NCBI GenBank assembly: GCA_022577435.1
Contig: JAKOON010000012.1
Span: 13,448,085-13,512,084, forward strand
Direction: 5' to 3'
DNA length: 64,000 nt
DNA from: Embiotoca jacksoni
Lineage: Eukaryota > Chordata > Actinopteri > Embiotocidae
The notes below the pieces were generated by a model. The model had not been told where the DNA came from. It did not search any database and was given only the letters and a program-made list of their open reading frames with translations. Made by a program: the position numbers and the translations under genes. Position 1 is the stretch's first letter; each line of letters starts with the position of its first letter. Shown here in pieces: positions 50,826 to 61,135 of the stretch.

Positions 50826-53224
50826 ATTTACAATCTTCCTCAGTAAAATTATTAAATGTTTTATTTTCATTAGTAGGGACATGATCAATTATTCTGAGAC
50901 ATATAAGAACATTGGGAAAAGTGGAAAAGTTTATTTGAGAATGGTTTTGTTTTGATTGATTACACGGTAGGATTTTGGATAAAATCCTTAAAACTGAATT
51001 ACACACAACCATTAACATCATACGGTAGATTGACAATGCTTTTAATGTTTTCAGTTCTATAGATTTTGACTCATCAGCTAATCCCAAGTACCTCCCCATC
51101 TACATCGCCTCTTTGTATGATAAGGCACAAACTACTCCACAGGAGTTTCTAGCTCACCTGAAATTCTCTGTTTTCCTCGGCTTCATAGAAACAAAGCTCC
51201 ACAACACAGTTCTAAGCCAGAGAAGAATGTCTTTCCAGCGCACCAGTCTGGTTTGGGTTGGTGCGGTGTGAGGCTGACAGACGGACTTTCAGTACAACAA
51301 TCCTTTCAGAATGAGCTATGTGTCCTCCTCGACACATGGAAACTCCTCAGACTCCTTGCCAAAATGGAAGTTTTGATTTCTTCCATTGCGATACACAGAG
51401 AACCGTAGGACCGATGAAATTCCTATTTTTCTAGACTGCAGAGATTTAAGGAGGAATGTCAACATGAAACTCAGCGCACCCAGTTTTGGCAGGCTTGAAA
51501 AAAATCTGTGCACCCTAGCAGTGTGTGTCCGTGAGTGAAGTGTTAATGACAGCCCTCAGAGGGCCCTCACAGCATCAGATCGGTGTTTTCATTCCCTTGT
51601 GAAACACTGTCAGCCTATGGATGCTCACCGTTTGATGTCTTGTGAACCACACTACCAACCTACACTCACACACACAAACAAACACACACACGGGCGTGAT
51701 TTCTACATCTCTCCAGGATGTCTGCGAGTGTATATATACAGTACACTATGTATATATGCTGTGTGTTGGAAAGGTGTGTGTGCACTCTGTCTGAGGCCGT
51801 GGATGTGTTTACGTGTGTGTGCTTGCATTAGCACACTCGCAGGTTTGTCTCTGTGTGTGGTAGCTCCTAATTGGGGATCTGATACAACCGTCTTGTCTCT
51901 TGCGTTTCCCTCATTTTTTCCCCCTCTCAGCCAGTTAGACTCAAACAGACAAACACAGAGGGAGGACAGAGAGAGAGCAGCGCTTCAGAAGTCTTCCAAT
52001 TCATTCCCCGTATGTAATTTAACATCTTCAGGCGCTACAAAGAGATGAAGTCTGGGCCGTTTCCATGATGAAAAGGCAATGTGCTGTGAATTTAGAAGAT
52101 GGCTTAATGTCACTGAAACATTAGGTTCATCTGCAGAAAAGGGCTTTTCATGAAGTTTAAAATCACAAGCTTCAAGGCATTCAGGTCAGATGGTGCATTG
52201 AGGAGTTGGTGTTATAGCAGTAGAGTAATTTGTGGCCATCAAAAGATAAACAACAAAAAAAAAAGACACTTTATTTTTTGGAAAAAACACTTTGGTTTAA
52301 TTTTGTTTTTATCCTTATTTTTCTTTCATCTGAAAAGATGGTGGTGTGGCGGGGGAACTTTTGCCATAAAGATTTATGTCAAACCAAATAGCCGGGCAAA
52401 CACGATGGTGGGTAAATTGAGTTTAGATGAGTTTAATCTCCACTTCATCTCTGGCCATAACTCTTCAGAGGACATAATTCAATAACTTCTCCATCTGGGA
52501 TCTTAAATATAGGATCCTTTTCTATCTATATAATTACTGTGAAATTTGGTGTGACCACAACAGGGTTTTGACAAAAGAACATGTTAACCCCAAGGACCAC
52601 GTTATGTTTGAAAAGAACTAGTTGGTAGGGTGAGCTGTCTCACAACATCAGAGGACATAAAGTGGATGTTGACGTCAGACTGATAGCAACAGAATGTCCA
52701 AGAAAGTTTTGGTCACAGCCTCCTCACATCACAAAGGAGATTGACAATATCTTACAAGCACCTGTGATGAAGAATACTGGCAGCGGCAACTTTACCACGT
52801 TGATTTGCTACAGTTCGGGTTATACAGAGTAAGACCCAACAAAAAGCTCCATTGTCCAATAGATCTTTTTCACAGAAGTTTTATTTGTCAAAGCAAACAA
52901 TCATAAAGTGAGCATAACAGAGCCAAGACTGCACAATACAAAGAGCCTGAACCAAGCACACCTAACTTCACAGAAGTGGAATGCAGTCATTCTCAATATT
53001 CTTTCTCACAAAGATTTCTGAAGTGAAAAACAGCAGTAGAGAAGATCAAAAGATGATACGGAATATGTATTTTATATCTATTATTTTAAAGCCCCGCACA
53101 CTTGTAGTACACCTGCAAAGATGATGTCATCTATTTTGGATGATTTGAATTCAGAACTCTCCAAACTGTGTCAATATGAGCAGACTTTTAGCTTATGGTC
53201 CTGCTAAACAGTTGAAATATTTTG

Positions 53225-54125
53225 GTGTTGCTAAACCTCTGCTGCATTTGATACACTTGATTATGGGATATAAATTGATCATCAAGAAGACTCGACAGGC
53301 ATGTCTAGGACTGGTCTAGACTGGTTTAAGTTATACCTGAGTGGCAGAACCTCCTCTGTGTTGATTGAAAATTTCTTGTCTAGCTACATAAATATTACCT
53401 TTGCCGCTCCTTGGGGTCTTCCAATATTTCTTGCCATTTTAATGCTGACAATTTCCAAATATTCTTCACCGTAAATCCATCAGACCTCCCCTTAGTTACC
53501 TCACTAAGAGCCTATCTTGTGGGCATTAGGTCCAGAATGTCCAGTCACTTCGAATGGTGAGCAGACTAGTAATATTTTACTTTCCCAGGGCTTGCAGTGC
53601 ACCCATGAGGCCAGAAATCTGAGCGTAATCTTTGATTCAGACCTGAACTTCGCTGAACACTCACCAGTCAACATCAATCAACTCACAGGCTATTGCCAAG
53701 ATTGGATCATTTCTTTCATTCGCAAACTGTCATTCACGCTTTTATCTCTTGCCATCTGGATTACAGAATTATTTGCAGGACTGCCTGAGAAACCGTCTGC
53801 AATTTATACAAAATTCCACAATAAGGCTTCTTACAAGAACTCAAAAATATGAGCACAGTTCCCCTACTGTTGCCTTATTTCACTGGTTACAGGTGGTGTT
53901 CAGAATTGATCCTGAAATGTTAGTGGCCACCCCATCTTACATTACCTACCATCTCACCCTTGACACACCAGCTCGTACTCTCAGATCTGCAGACTAGCTG
54001 TTGCTTTTGGTTTCCAGGCTTGAGACAGAGGACATTATGGTATTTGCCATAAGGGATCCACAATTGAGGAATAACCCTCTGTTGGGAATCAGGCAAGATA
54101 CATAAGTGTCTTCTTTAAAAAGAAA
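53225..54125 (+). mobile_element. LINE reverse-transcriptase remnant (L2/Rex-like)
   Basis: The plus strand, across several frames, retains the order of a non-LTR retrotransposon RT and its C-terminal domain. AAFDTLDYGI near 53235 corresponds to the AFDTVDH catalytic region. LSGRTSSVLIENFLSS is near 53338. LSVIFDSDLNFAEH is near 53622. A segment from LRNRLQFIQNSTIRLLTRT through YEHSSPTVALFHWLQVVFRI is at 53780-53915. TPARTLRSAD precedes the stop at 53995. The FADD box is lost and frames shift repeatedly, so it is dead. There is no endonuclease domain, as usual for 5'-truncated copies. Confidence 0.8.
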
Positions 54126-54762
54126 ATTATGAATTATTATTATTAATTTTTTTTAAAGGATTTTAATTTGTTTTGGGGTTTTTGTATGCTTTTATTCATG
54201 TTTGCTCTTTTGTTCATGATTTGTAATAATTGTCTTTCATTCATGTTCTTATTTCTGATTAGCTGTACTTTGTATTTTCTGTTTTATTTTCATTGGTGCA
54301 CAGTTGCAATGTAACAAAGAGCTATACTGAGTGAACCAGATGTAGCAGTGTTACAATTTACAGAAAGCTTGTTATTATAGAAAGTTGGACACTTACCAAC
54401 AATATTACTGCTACTGTTTAAGAACAAAGTTTAATCAGTGTTGCAGAAAATAATTCCATAGAGTTTTGCTCATATAATAGTGTGAAAATGAATGATGAAC
54501 TCTATCTTTAAAATGCTGTATTAGTTCATAAAGTTCAAAACAGAAAGATATGTGTTAGGTAAATCAACTACGACCAAAACATCAAGCACATTTTTCCCCA
54601 GAAGTTCATGAGCCATGTTGCAGGTTTTAGTGGATGATTTAAGATGTTCTAACTCAGCTGTTGATGATTAATGAGAGATTTTGAACTCATTCAGCATTTT
54701 ATATTATTTTTCAGTGATTTCTCCTTTGAGTTGTTTGAAGAGGTTAAAACTCAGCTGTCCTT

Positions 54763-54764
<2 letters not shown>

Positions 54765-54859
<95 letters not shown>
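54765..54859. repeat. (GATA)n tetranucleotide microsatellite
   Basis: About 24 uninterrupted units of GATA (TATC on the transcript strand), followed by a purine-rich stretch with GA and G runs. Confidence 0.97.
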
Positions 54860-55228
54860 GGGACAGAAAGACAACAAGTGTGAGTGAAAGTGAGTGAGAG
54901 AGAGAGGGGGGGGAGAAATTGCCCTTGTGCTCCGCTTTAGATTCCTCTCACGTTCTGGTTTGTCCCCAGACGTTAAAAGTGTGTCCATAGTTTGGGCGAC
55001 CGGGGGAGTGATTGGAAATGTCAGCTGACAACAGCACTTTTCACTGACACTCCGAGAACTGGCACAGAGACAGAGAGTGAGGAGAGGAGGGGTGAGGGAC
55101 AGAGGGAGAAGGATGGAAGGAGGAAATGAGGATTGGTACTGGTGGGTGGGCTAGAACACACACATAAAAAAATAACACGCGTGGTAACAATAAGGATGAG
55201 GATGACATTGAGATGAAAGAGAGAGTGT

Positions 55229-55231
<3 letters not shown>

Positions 55232-55319
<88 letters not shown>

Positions 55320-55320
55320 C
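55232..55320. repeat. (GT)n-(GC)n alternating purine-pyrimidine tract
   Basis: About 81 bp of GT passing directly into gcgcgcgc: 89 bp of unbroken purine-pyrimidine alternation. Confidence 0.95.
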
Positions 55321-57267
55321 CCAAGTGTGTGTCTGCTGCAAGGAACTGCCCTTCCGTTATTCATTGTAACTGTGTGCGTGTTTTGAAGTGTGCATGCGCG
55401 CACGTCATGTCAGTGAGTGACAGGAAACTGCCACTCTGTCTATTTCTGAAAGCCAGGAGGGGTTAGAAACCCAACGCTGTGACTGCTGCCCAACAGATCG
55501 CCCCCGCATCTCCCCCAGTGACCTTTCCTAAATGTTACTGGACACTTGGCACACTGACTAGGCTTCTAATGAAACTTTTATTGGCCCCCATTTTTCACCG
55601 TTTCTCCAGAATGCCTCCAGGGCTCAGCTGAAATACAACAGGCTTGACCTGCAGCTGACATGCAGAAGGGCAAGGAATAGGGTGTGTGTATGTGTCTTCA
55701 CATTTTAGTTTCATCTGGCTTCTTTTTTATTCCAAAATCAATTGTAATTGTTGATCAGAGCATTTAAAGCCCATACCTATAAAATAAATGCTAAAAATAG
55801 TTATTAATATATTGTTCTCCAGTTATATTAAATAATATCAGGCTATGAAAAGAACCTCTGTGGGAGAGATGGTTTATCCTTTGTATAATGATCCGTGTTT
55901 GTCCATATGGGGATGACTGGGAATGAAATGTGCAGGAGTGATTTTTGGCACCAATAAGGAGAACAGGAAGGGAAGTGCCAAACTCTACTGACTCCAGCTC
56001 CCAGATATCACCTGTCAGCTTTCTGCTGCTGCAGCTAAAGTTACTGGTGTCAAGGAATAATCAGGAAAACTACATTATTCACCCATGAAGAAGAACAGAA
56101 CAGATACAACTATATACCATATCTGCATGTTAGTGGAAATGCATCATTAGCAATGACCTGCAAACACTGTTTGGTGTAAAACTGTTTTCCAAATTGTTTC
56201 TACAATGCTGTCATAAGCTCTATGTCAAGTATTTTCGCCCACATTTCCCATCCCACTCAAGTAAATTAATATTAAGTATTTATATTTGGTGTGTATTTTA
56301 CAAGAAACAATATCTGCTTAAAAGAAAAAAACTGAAAATCTTCAAAAAGCTTATATTTTAAAGGTTACATTTTGAAAACAACAAAACCACAGAATTACAC
56401 AATATTCCTGAGTTAAAATCCTGTTTACACTCGATAGCATCATTATCATCATTGCAGAAGAAGATCAAGTGAGGGTAACTCAATCAAACGGACCTCGTGG
56501 TGAGAATGTTTTTGTCAACTGCTGCTTTCAGGCTCAAGAACCAACTTTCAACCTCAAAGTTAACAGTGAGCAGGGGGACAATTCTAACAAAAGCTGCGTG
56601 CGACAGCGACGGCTGCCGAAGCATAGAGGGTTAAAATAAACACAGAATCAGAGTTTGCTCAGTCGTAACAGAGCTGCTGGTGAAGAATGAAAATATCCCT
56701 TCATCACTTTCCAATACCAATCCTACATATCCACTTGGTTATAGCTTTTACTGAAATGTTTAGATGCATGCAAATATCATTGAATAGCTGCTGTGAAATA
56801 CTGTAGCGCTAAAATCATCACATTTTATATATTACTTGATATGCAAATTAAATTTCTATCGAGCCTAATTTTATCGCAATTATTATGAAATGTGTGGTTT
56901 GAGCTGCCACGCTGTCATTAACGCAAACTTGGTAAAGGTTTAGAGGCCGTGCTGATGGACAGAGGGATGCATTTATCTGTCCTTGTGTGTGCAGATGACG
57001 CAGTGCAGAGGGGAGCGGATGGGTTAGGCCCAGCTGGGTTGTGTTTTTTCCTCTGAGGAAGCAGAGGGGAGGAACAGAGAGGTCAAGAGCAAACTGTTGA
57101 TACTCATTATAAGCTGCTGTTGGACTCACAAAACACTAATTACCACAAGCTGAACTGAACTAAGCAGGAAAGAACTGAACTGTGCTGCACTGAAGGAAGC
57201 AGTTTAATGTAGCTGCAGACCGTGGACAGAGTCATAATAGAATAGAATAGAATAAAATAAAACTCAC

Positions 57268-57458
57268 GGCTGGCAAAGCTTGATGAGGTCCTGGTCGGTG
57301 GTGGCAGGCGGCAGGCCTCTGATGTACAGGTTAGTCTTACTAAGTTGCTCCATTAGTCCTCCTCCCTGACCTCCTCCTCCTCCACCACCACCACCTCCTC
57401 CTCCTGTTGTGCCGGGGCTGGGTGGAGCCATGGGCTGAGGGGGAGGAGCATAGGACTG
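57268..57458 (-). CDS. rbms3: rbms3 exon: linker and start of RRM1 (partial gene)
   Basis: Internal coding exon of an RBMS-family single-stranded nucleic-acid binding protein, which in this family regulates mRNA stability and transcription. It encodes 63 codons plus two bases of a split Pro codon. It starts with QSYAPPPQPMAPPSP, matching the RBMS3 segment after the Tyr-rich N-terminus. A glycine-rich linker follows (12 Gly, Gln, 3 Gly), then EQLSKTNLYIRGLPPATT and DQDLIKLCQ. NLYIRGL is the RNP2 strand of RRM1. The acceptor follows a good pyrimidine tract ending ttgcag, and the donor is gtgagt at 57267-57262. DQDLIKLCQ has Ile as in RBMS3, where RBMS1 has Val. Mammalian RBMS3 has a Ser/Asn-rich linker where this exon has glycines. 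The exon holding the initiator Met is not in the window. Open reading upstream of the acceptor is intron read-through. Confidence 0.93.
57370..57405 (-). repeat. rbms3: Coding (GGN)n repeat: polyglycine tract
   Basis: Twelve consecutive Gly codons, a mix of GGA and GGT in blocks (GGA x3, GGT x4, GGA x4, GGT x1). The block pattern suggests expansion by replication slippage of short GGA and GGT runs. It lies in the flexible linker before RRM1. Confidence 0.9.
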
Positions 57459-57462
57459 CTGC
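57456..57462 (-). promoter_or_regulatory. Tandem NAGNAG splice acceptor of the linker exon
   Basis: On the minus strand the intron ends with gcagcag. Splicing after the first AG starts the exon at 57458 and includes a Gln codon. Splicing after the second starts it at 57455 and omits that codon. Both keep the frame. NAGNAG acceptors often give such one-residue variants; use of both here is inferred. Confidence 0.6.
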
Positions 57463-58703
57463 AAAGATAAAGAGAGAAGATTGAAGAAAAAAAGGTCACT
57501 TACGGTCACAACCCAATTTTTGTTTTCCATTTTCTGTGAAACACAAATTTGATCATGCCTAAGTTTCTGCCTCACATTCCTACCCAAACATCTTCCATCT
57601 CATCTTTTTGAGTAATCGTTTCCTGTCCCACACCAATCTCTTGATTCAACAGGAAGCACATCAAATTAAGGAAGCAGGATTTGATAAATTAGTGCTTGAT
57701 AGTCATGGTACCAGCTTTTATAACAGGAGCTTGCATCAATAACAAAAACATTAGGAATCTACAATCTTAGCAGTTTGCTACTATGACAATGCAAAAAAAA
57801 ATAATACTTTTGAGTCAAACCATAGGTAACTTTGAAGATGAAGAGACTTGTAAAGTGAGTAAGTGTGTGTTTTGTCTGTGGTGTCTGTGTTTGCATGCAG
57901 AAATTGAAAAATAATCATCTTAAAAATGTTCATTTAACATGTTTTGCAATGCAAGCAAACGTAGATCAAATATATCATCTGACATTTTCCATGGCACAAG
58001 TGAGCTTGCAACTCCAAGCTATGATAAGCCTCTTCAGGCAAAGTTTTAAACCCTCTGAATTCAGTACTTTTAATACAATTATGTCACGCATCCTGCTTTG
58101 GGTGCATATAGGCCATCCAGAGTTTAATCCAGGCCTGGACCCTTTATCACCCTTAACTTACTAAAACATTTCCTACTGGCCTCCACTGTCCAATTACACA
58201 GCTCAATACTGGCTAAATGGCGTAATAAGATGACCATTTCTGGCAGGGAGGAAGGGCAGTGCAACGATTAATGAGGGTCTGGCACTGATGGCAAACCCAA
58301 CCCTGCCTGCCTGCTGCCTTAAGCAAACTATTAGGTTAAGTTTGGAGGAAGTAAACAAGCTTGATGGCTCCTACGACAACAGCGCTCAAAACACTGTTTG
58401 CTGCCTTCCTGCTATAGCAAAACAGGCACACTGGCTCGACGAAGACATCTTGCCTCAACATTGGTCTCTCTGTTGGGAAGTGGATGGAATGAGTTCAAAA
58501 ACCTGCTGTAGTTTAAGACGATCACAGGCCCACTCGAATGTGTGCCATGATGACAAGCGATAGAGTCAGGGAAAGAAATCGTATGGAAAGGAGAGAGACA
58601 GGTGAGACAGATAGAGTGTGTGTGCCTGCATGAACCCTGTATTAAGAAGTGTGTATGACCGCGTGTACATAAATGCAAGTGCTTACTTACGTATGTGAGC
58701 TTG

Positions 58704-58704
<1 letters not shown>

Positions 58705-58742
<38 letters not shown>
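58705..58742. repeat. (GT)n microsatellite
   Basis: About 38 bp of GT; faces the CA tract at 58849-58953. Confidence 0.95.
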
Positions 58743-58745
<3 letters not shown>

Positions 58746-58848
58746 TGAGCCGGTGCTTGCGATAATGACAGGCTGTCACCGCACAGCAACATGGAGCCTG
58801 AGCCAGCTCTGATATTAATCCATTACTTGTATTTCCCTCCACTGACAC

Positions 58849-58879
58849 TGACACACACACACACACGCGCACACACACA

Positions 58880-58953
<74 letters not shown>
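58849..58953. repeat. (CA)n microsatellite with CGCG interruptions
   Basis: About 105 bp; two cgcg interruptions near the left end, the right 75 bp pure. Confidence 0.97.
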
Positions 58954-58957
<4 letters not shown>

Positions 58958-60103
58958 GGCAACTCAGAAAGACAGCGCTAACAGGATTCAACACATGTGC
59001 AGTACAGCAGACATGCAGCAGTAAAAGGAGATGGTGCCTCTGTCATTTACAGGCCAGTGCCTCACACAAACAGCCCACAATGAGGCTATGCAGTACACTT
59101 CAACAGAAACATGACAAAGTACAGAGACAAGAAGAGGCTATACTGGGTAATACTTCATTTTAATAGCTGTGACAAATACTTTATTGCAAATTTTTCATAC
59201 ATTTGCAGTTTGGTATTTTTTTCCTAAATATCTCCCAATACAGTTTTCACTGAGAAAATATTGTCTCTGGGTCTGCAAGCTACTGAAGATACAAATGTAA
59301 GAACACATATAGTGCTAAAAATGGGGTGAACCGAATCATTTAATTAAGTTAGTCAATTTAGTCAACAGGAAAACATCAACTTCGTTCTGGTCAATTAGTC
59401 AGACAGAACAAGGAAAATCTGTGAACTGGGAAATTCTCCAGAAAATTATGAATGCAATTGTTTCACTATTTTGAGAGATTTATTATGCTACATTGTTAAT
59501 AAATAATTCGATAATCATCCACTGTAAACCTTAGTTTTCCAGTGTAAGTATAAACAATGAGGTATTTTCCATTCATGACAAATGGTTTGTCACGTGTAAA
59601 AAAAAAAAAAAAGCTGCTTTCTGCAGGCATCTTTCCAAAAGTATGTCATGTAATGTGTTAATATAAAGTGAGGAATAAGAACATGAGACTAATGAGAAGT
59701 CTATCTATCTAATGTGCTTTTGCATGTGGTGCGTGTGATCACGATAATGAAAACCTTACCGCTTCAAAGCCTGAACTGGGTTGAAGGCTGACTTGATATG
59801 AGCCTCTTGACAATGGGTTTGTTTACCAACCACCTCTGAAAGATAACATGGATGCATGGCTGATGGGAAGTGTCAGACACAAATAAAAGACTCGCGGCTG
59901 AAATCTAAGAGAGAAATATCACTATAAAAGCCATACATGCTCCAGATAACATATACTGCATGGACAATGCTGGATGCAATATATAAACACACAAAAGCAA
60001 AAAACCAGACTGCTGGCATGAATTAACACACACACTGTCGCTCTGATCTGTCTACATGTATTTCATTCCACCGTGATCTGGAGCAGAAAAGAGCCTTTTA
60101 TCA

Positions 60104-60104
<1 letters not shown>

Positions 60105-60179
<75 letters not shown>
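60105..60179. repeat. (CA)n microsatellite, first of a direct pair
   Basis: About 75 bp of pure CA. Confidence 0.97.
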
Positions 60180-60181
<2 letters not shown>

Positions 60182-60233
60182 TGTCCAGGTATGCCCAAAT
60201 GTAAAAAGTCTCTCCCCATCCTCTTTTCTCGCT

Positions 60234-60234
<1 letters not shown>

Positions 60235-60312
<78 letters not shown>
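60235..60312. repeat. (CA)n microsatellite, second of a direct pair
   Basis: About 78 bp of pure CA, 55 bp after the first tract and in the same orientation. Confidence 0.97.
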
Positions 60313-60314
<2 letters not shown>

Positions 60315-60439
60315 GATCAAAGGCCTTGCCCAGGGAACCTCTTTCAGCCAATTTGTGCAGCTGTCAGGGTCAGGATGATAGTGAGCTGTGTATGTAATGT
60401 GTCACAGTCTGTGATAGGGAAATCCTTTGAAACATTAAA

Positions 60440-60660
60440 ATCTCTCTCTCTCTCTCTAGCATCTGCACTTTCCCCTCTCTGCTCCCTCTCTCGCTCACTG
60501 TCAAATTGGACGCCACCATCGCTCAGTCTCTTGGTCTTTAAACCTCTATCTTTCCACTTTTCACATACTCGCTCCATATTTCTACCTCTCTGCCCCCTCC
60601 CCCCACCCACCCCCATCCCCACCCGACACTCCCCGCCCCACCCACGGCTTCTCTCTTTTA
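60440..60660. repeat. Pyrimidine-rich tract ending in a G4-like motif (minus strand)
   Basis: Over 200 bp dominated by C and T, with a (CT)n run at 60440-60459. At 60593-60644 it has many C runs (ccccc, cccccc, ccc, ccccc, cccc and more), which on the transcript strand are closely spaced G runs fitting a quadruplex pattern. Confidence 0.7.
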
Positions 60661-61071
60661 AGGATTAGTTTGCTGTCACAGTGTGTGGACTGAAGGCTGC
60701 CTCTCAGATGGTATTGTTGACACACTTAGTACAGTGGAGCATCTCTCGGAGTGGGGAAAAGCCTCGGCGGGAGCGTCACAAACTGTCACACAAAGCAAAC
60801 ACAGTCGCTGGGTTTTTGTAGATTTCATGCACGACTGAGGTTTGAAACAGCAACACACTGCAAAACATTGCTCCACTGAGTCATGTATATGCATCCTGCT
60901 GACCTACCTGGTGAGCATACATTTGACTAGTGTATTGCAAAGAAGGCTGAGCAATGAGTATAGAGACAAAAAAAAAAAAAAGGAAAGCTTTTAAAGCATC
61001 ATTTGCATAACCTAGAGGGAAATAAAGTGATGGAAACAATTAATGCAGCTGTAGACTCCTTGCCAAGGCAT

Positions 61072-61135
61072 GTACAAGAGGCAATCAACAAGTTTAGAAA
61101 CTGCTCCTGTTGCATGCGAATGGAGCACAGCACAG
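61072..61135 (+). mobile_element. 5' end fragment of the mariner-like family
   Basis: tacaagaggcaatcaacaag, tttagaaactgctcctgttg, catgcgaatggagcac aligns with 4302-4380 (tacaagggtcgatcaaagag, ttatgaaactgctcctgttg, then a short insert, then gcatggagcac). Only the terminal region is present. Confidence 0.6.

Larger units (their letters stand above)
47082..57267 (-). other. rbms3: rbms3 intron of 10.2 kb inside RRM1
   Basis: Holds two interspersed repeats near its 3' (left) end, a hAT-like MITE, a LINE remnant, and GATA and GT tracts. Nothing recognisable is seen in 47935-49790 (CT/GA-rich in parts), 49825-50425, 50835-53220, 54130-54760 and 55325-57260. A short GGAGA pentamer run lies at 49794-49820. 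Confidence 0.85.

Noticed and set aside
57268..57458. Assignment to rbms1 or rbms2
   Set aside because: Diagnostic residues (DQDLIKL, DKNTNQCK, GHVISTRILRDANG, VVIQ) fit RBMS3 better.
57460..57587. N-terminal extension of the linker exon starting MGRNVRQKL
   Set aside because: It runs through the pyrimidine tract and acceptor of the intron and does not resemble the RBMS N-terminus.
60313..60351. Short open frame MAERGSLGKAFDQ next to a gtgtgt donor-like site
   Set aside because: It looks like a possible exon end, but the 'donor' is just the microsatellite and the peptide matches nothing I recognise.
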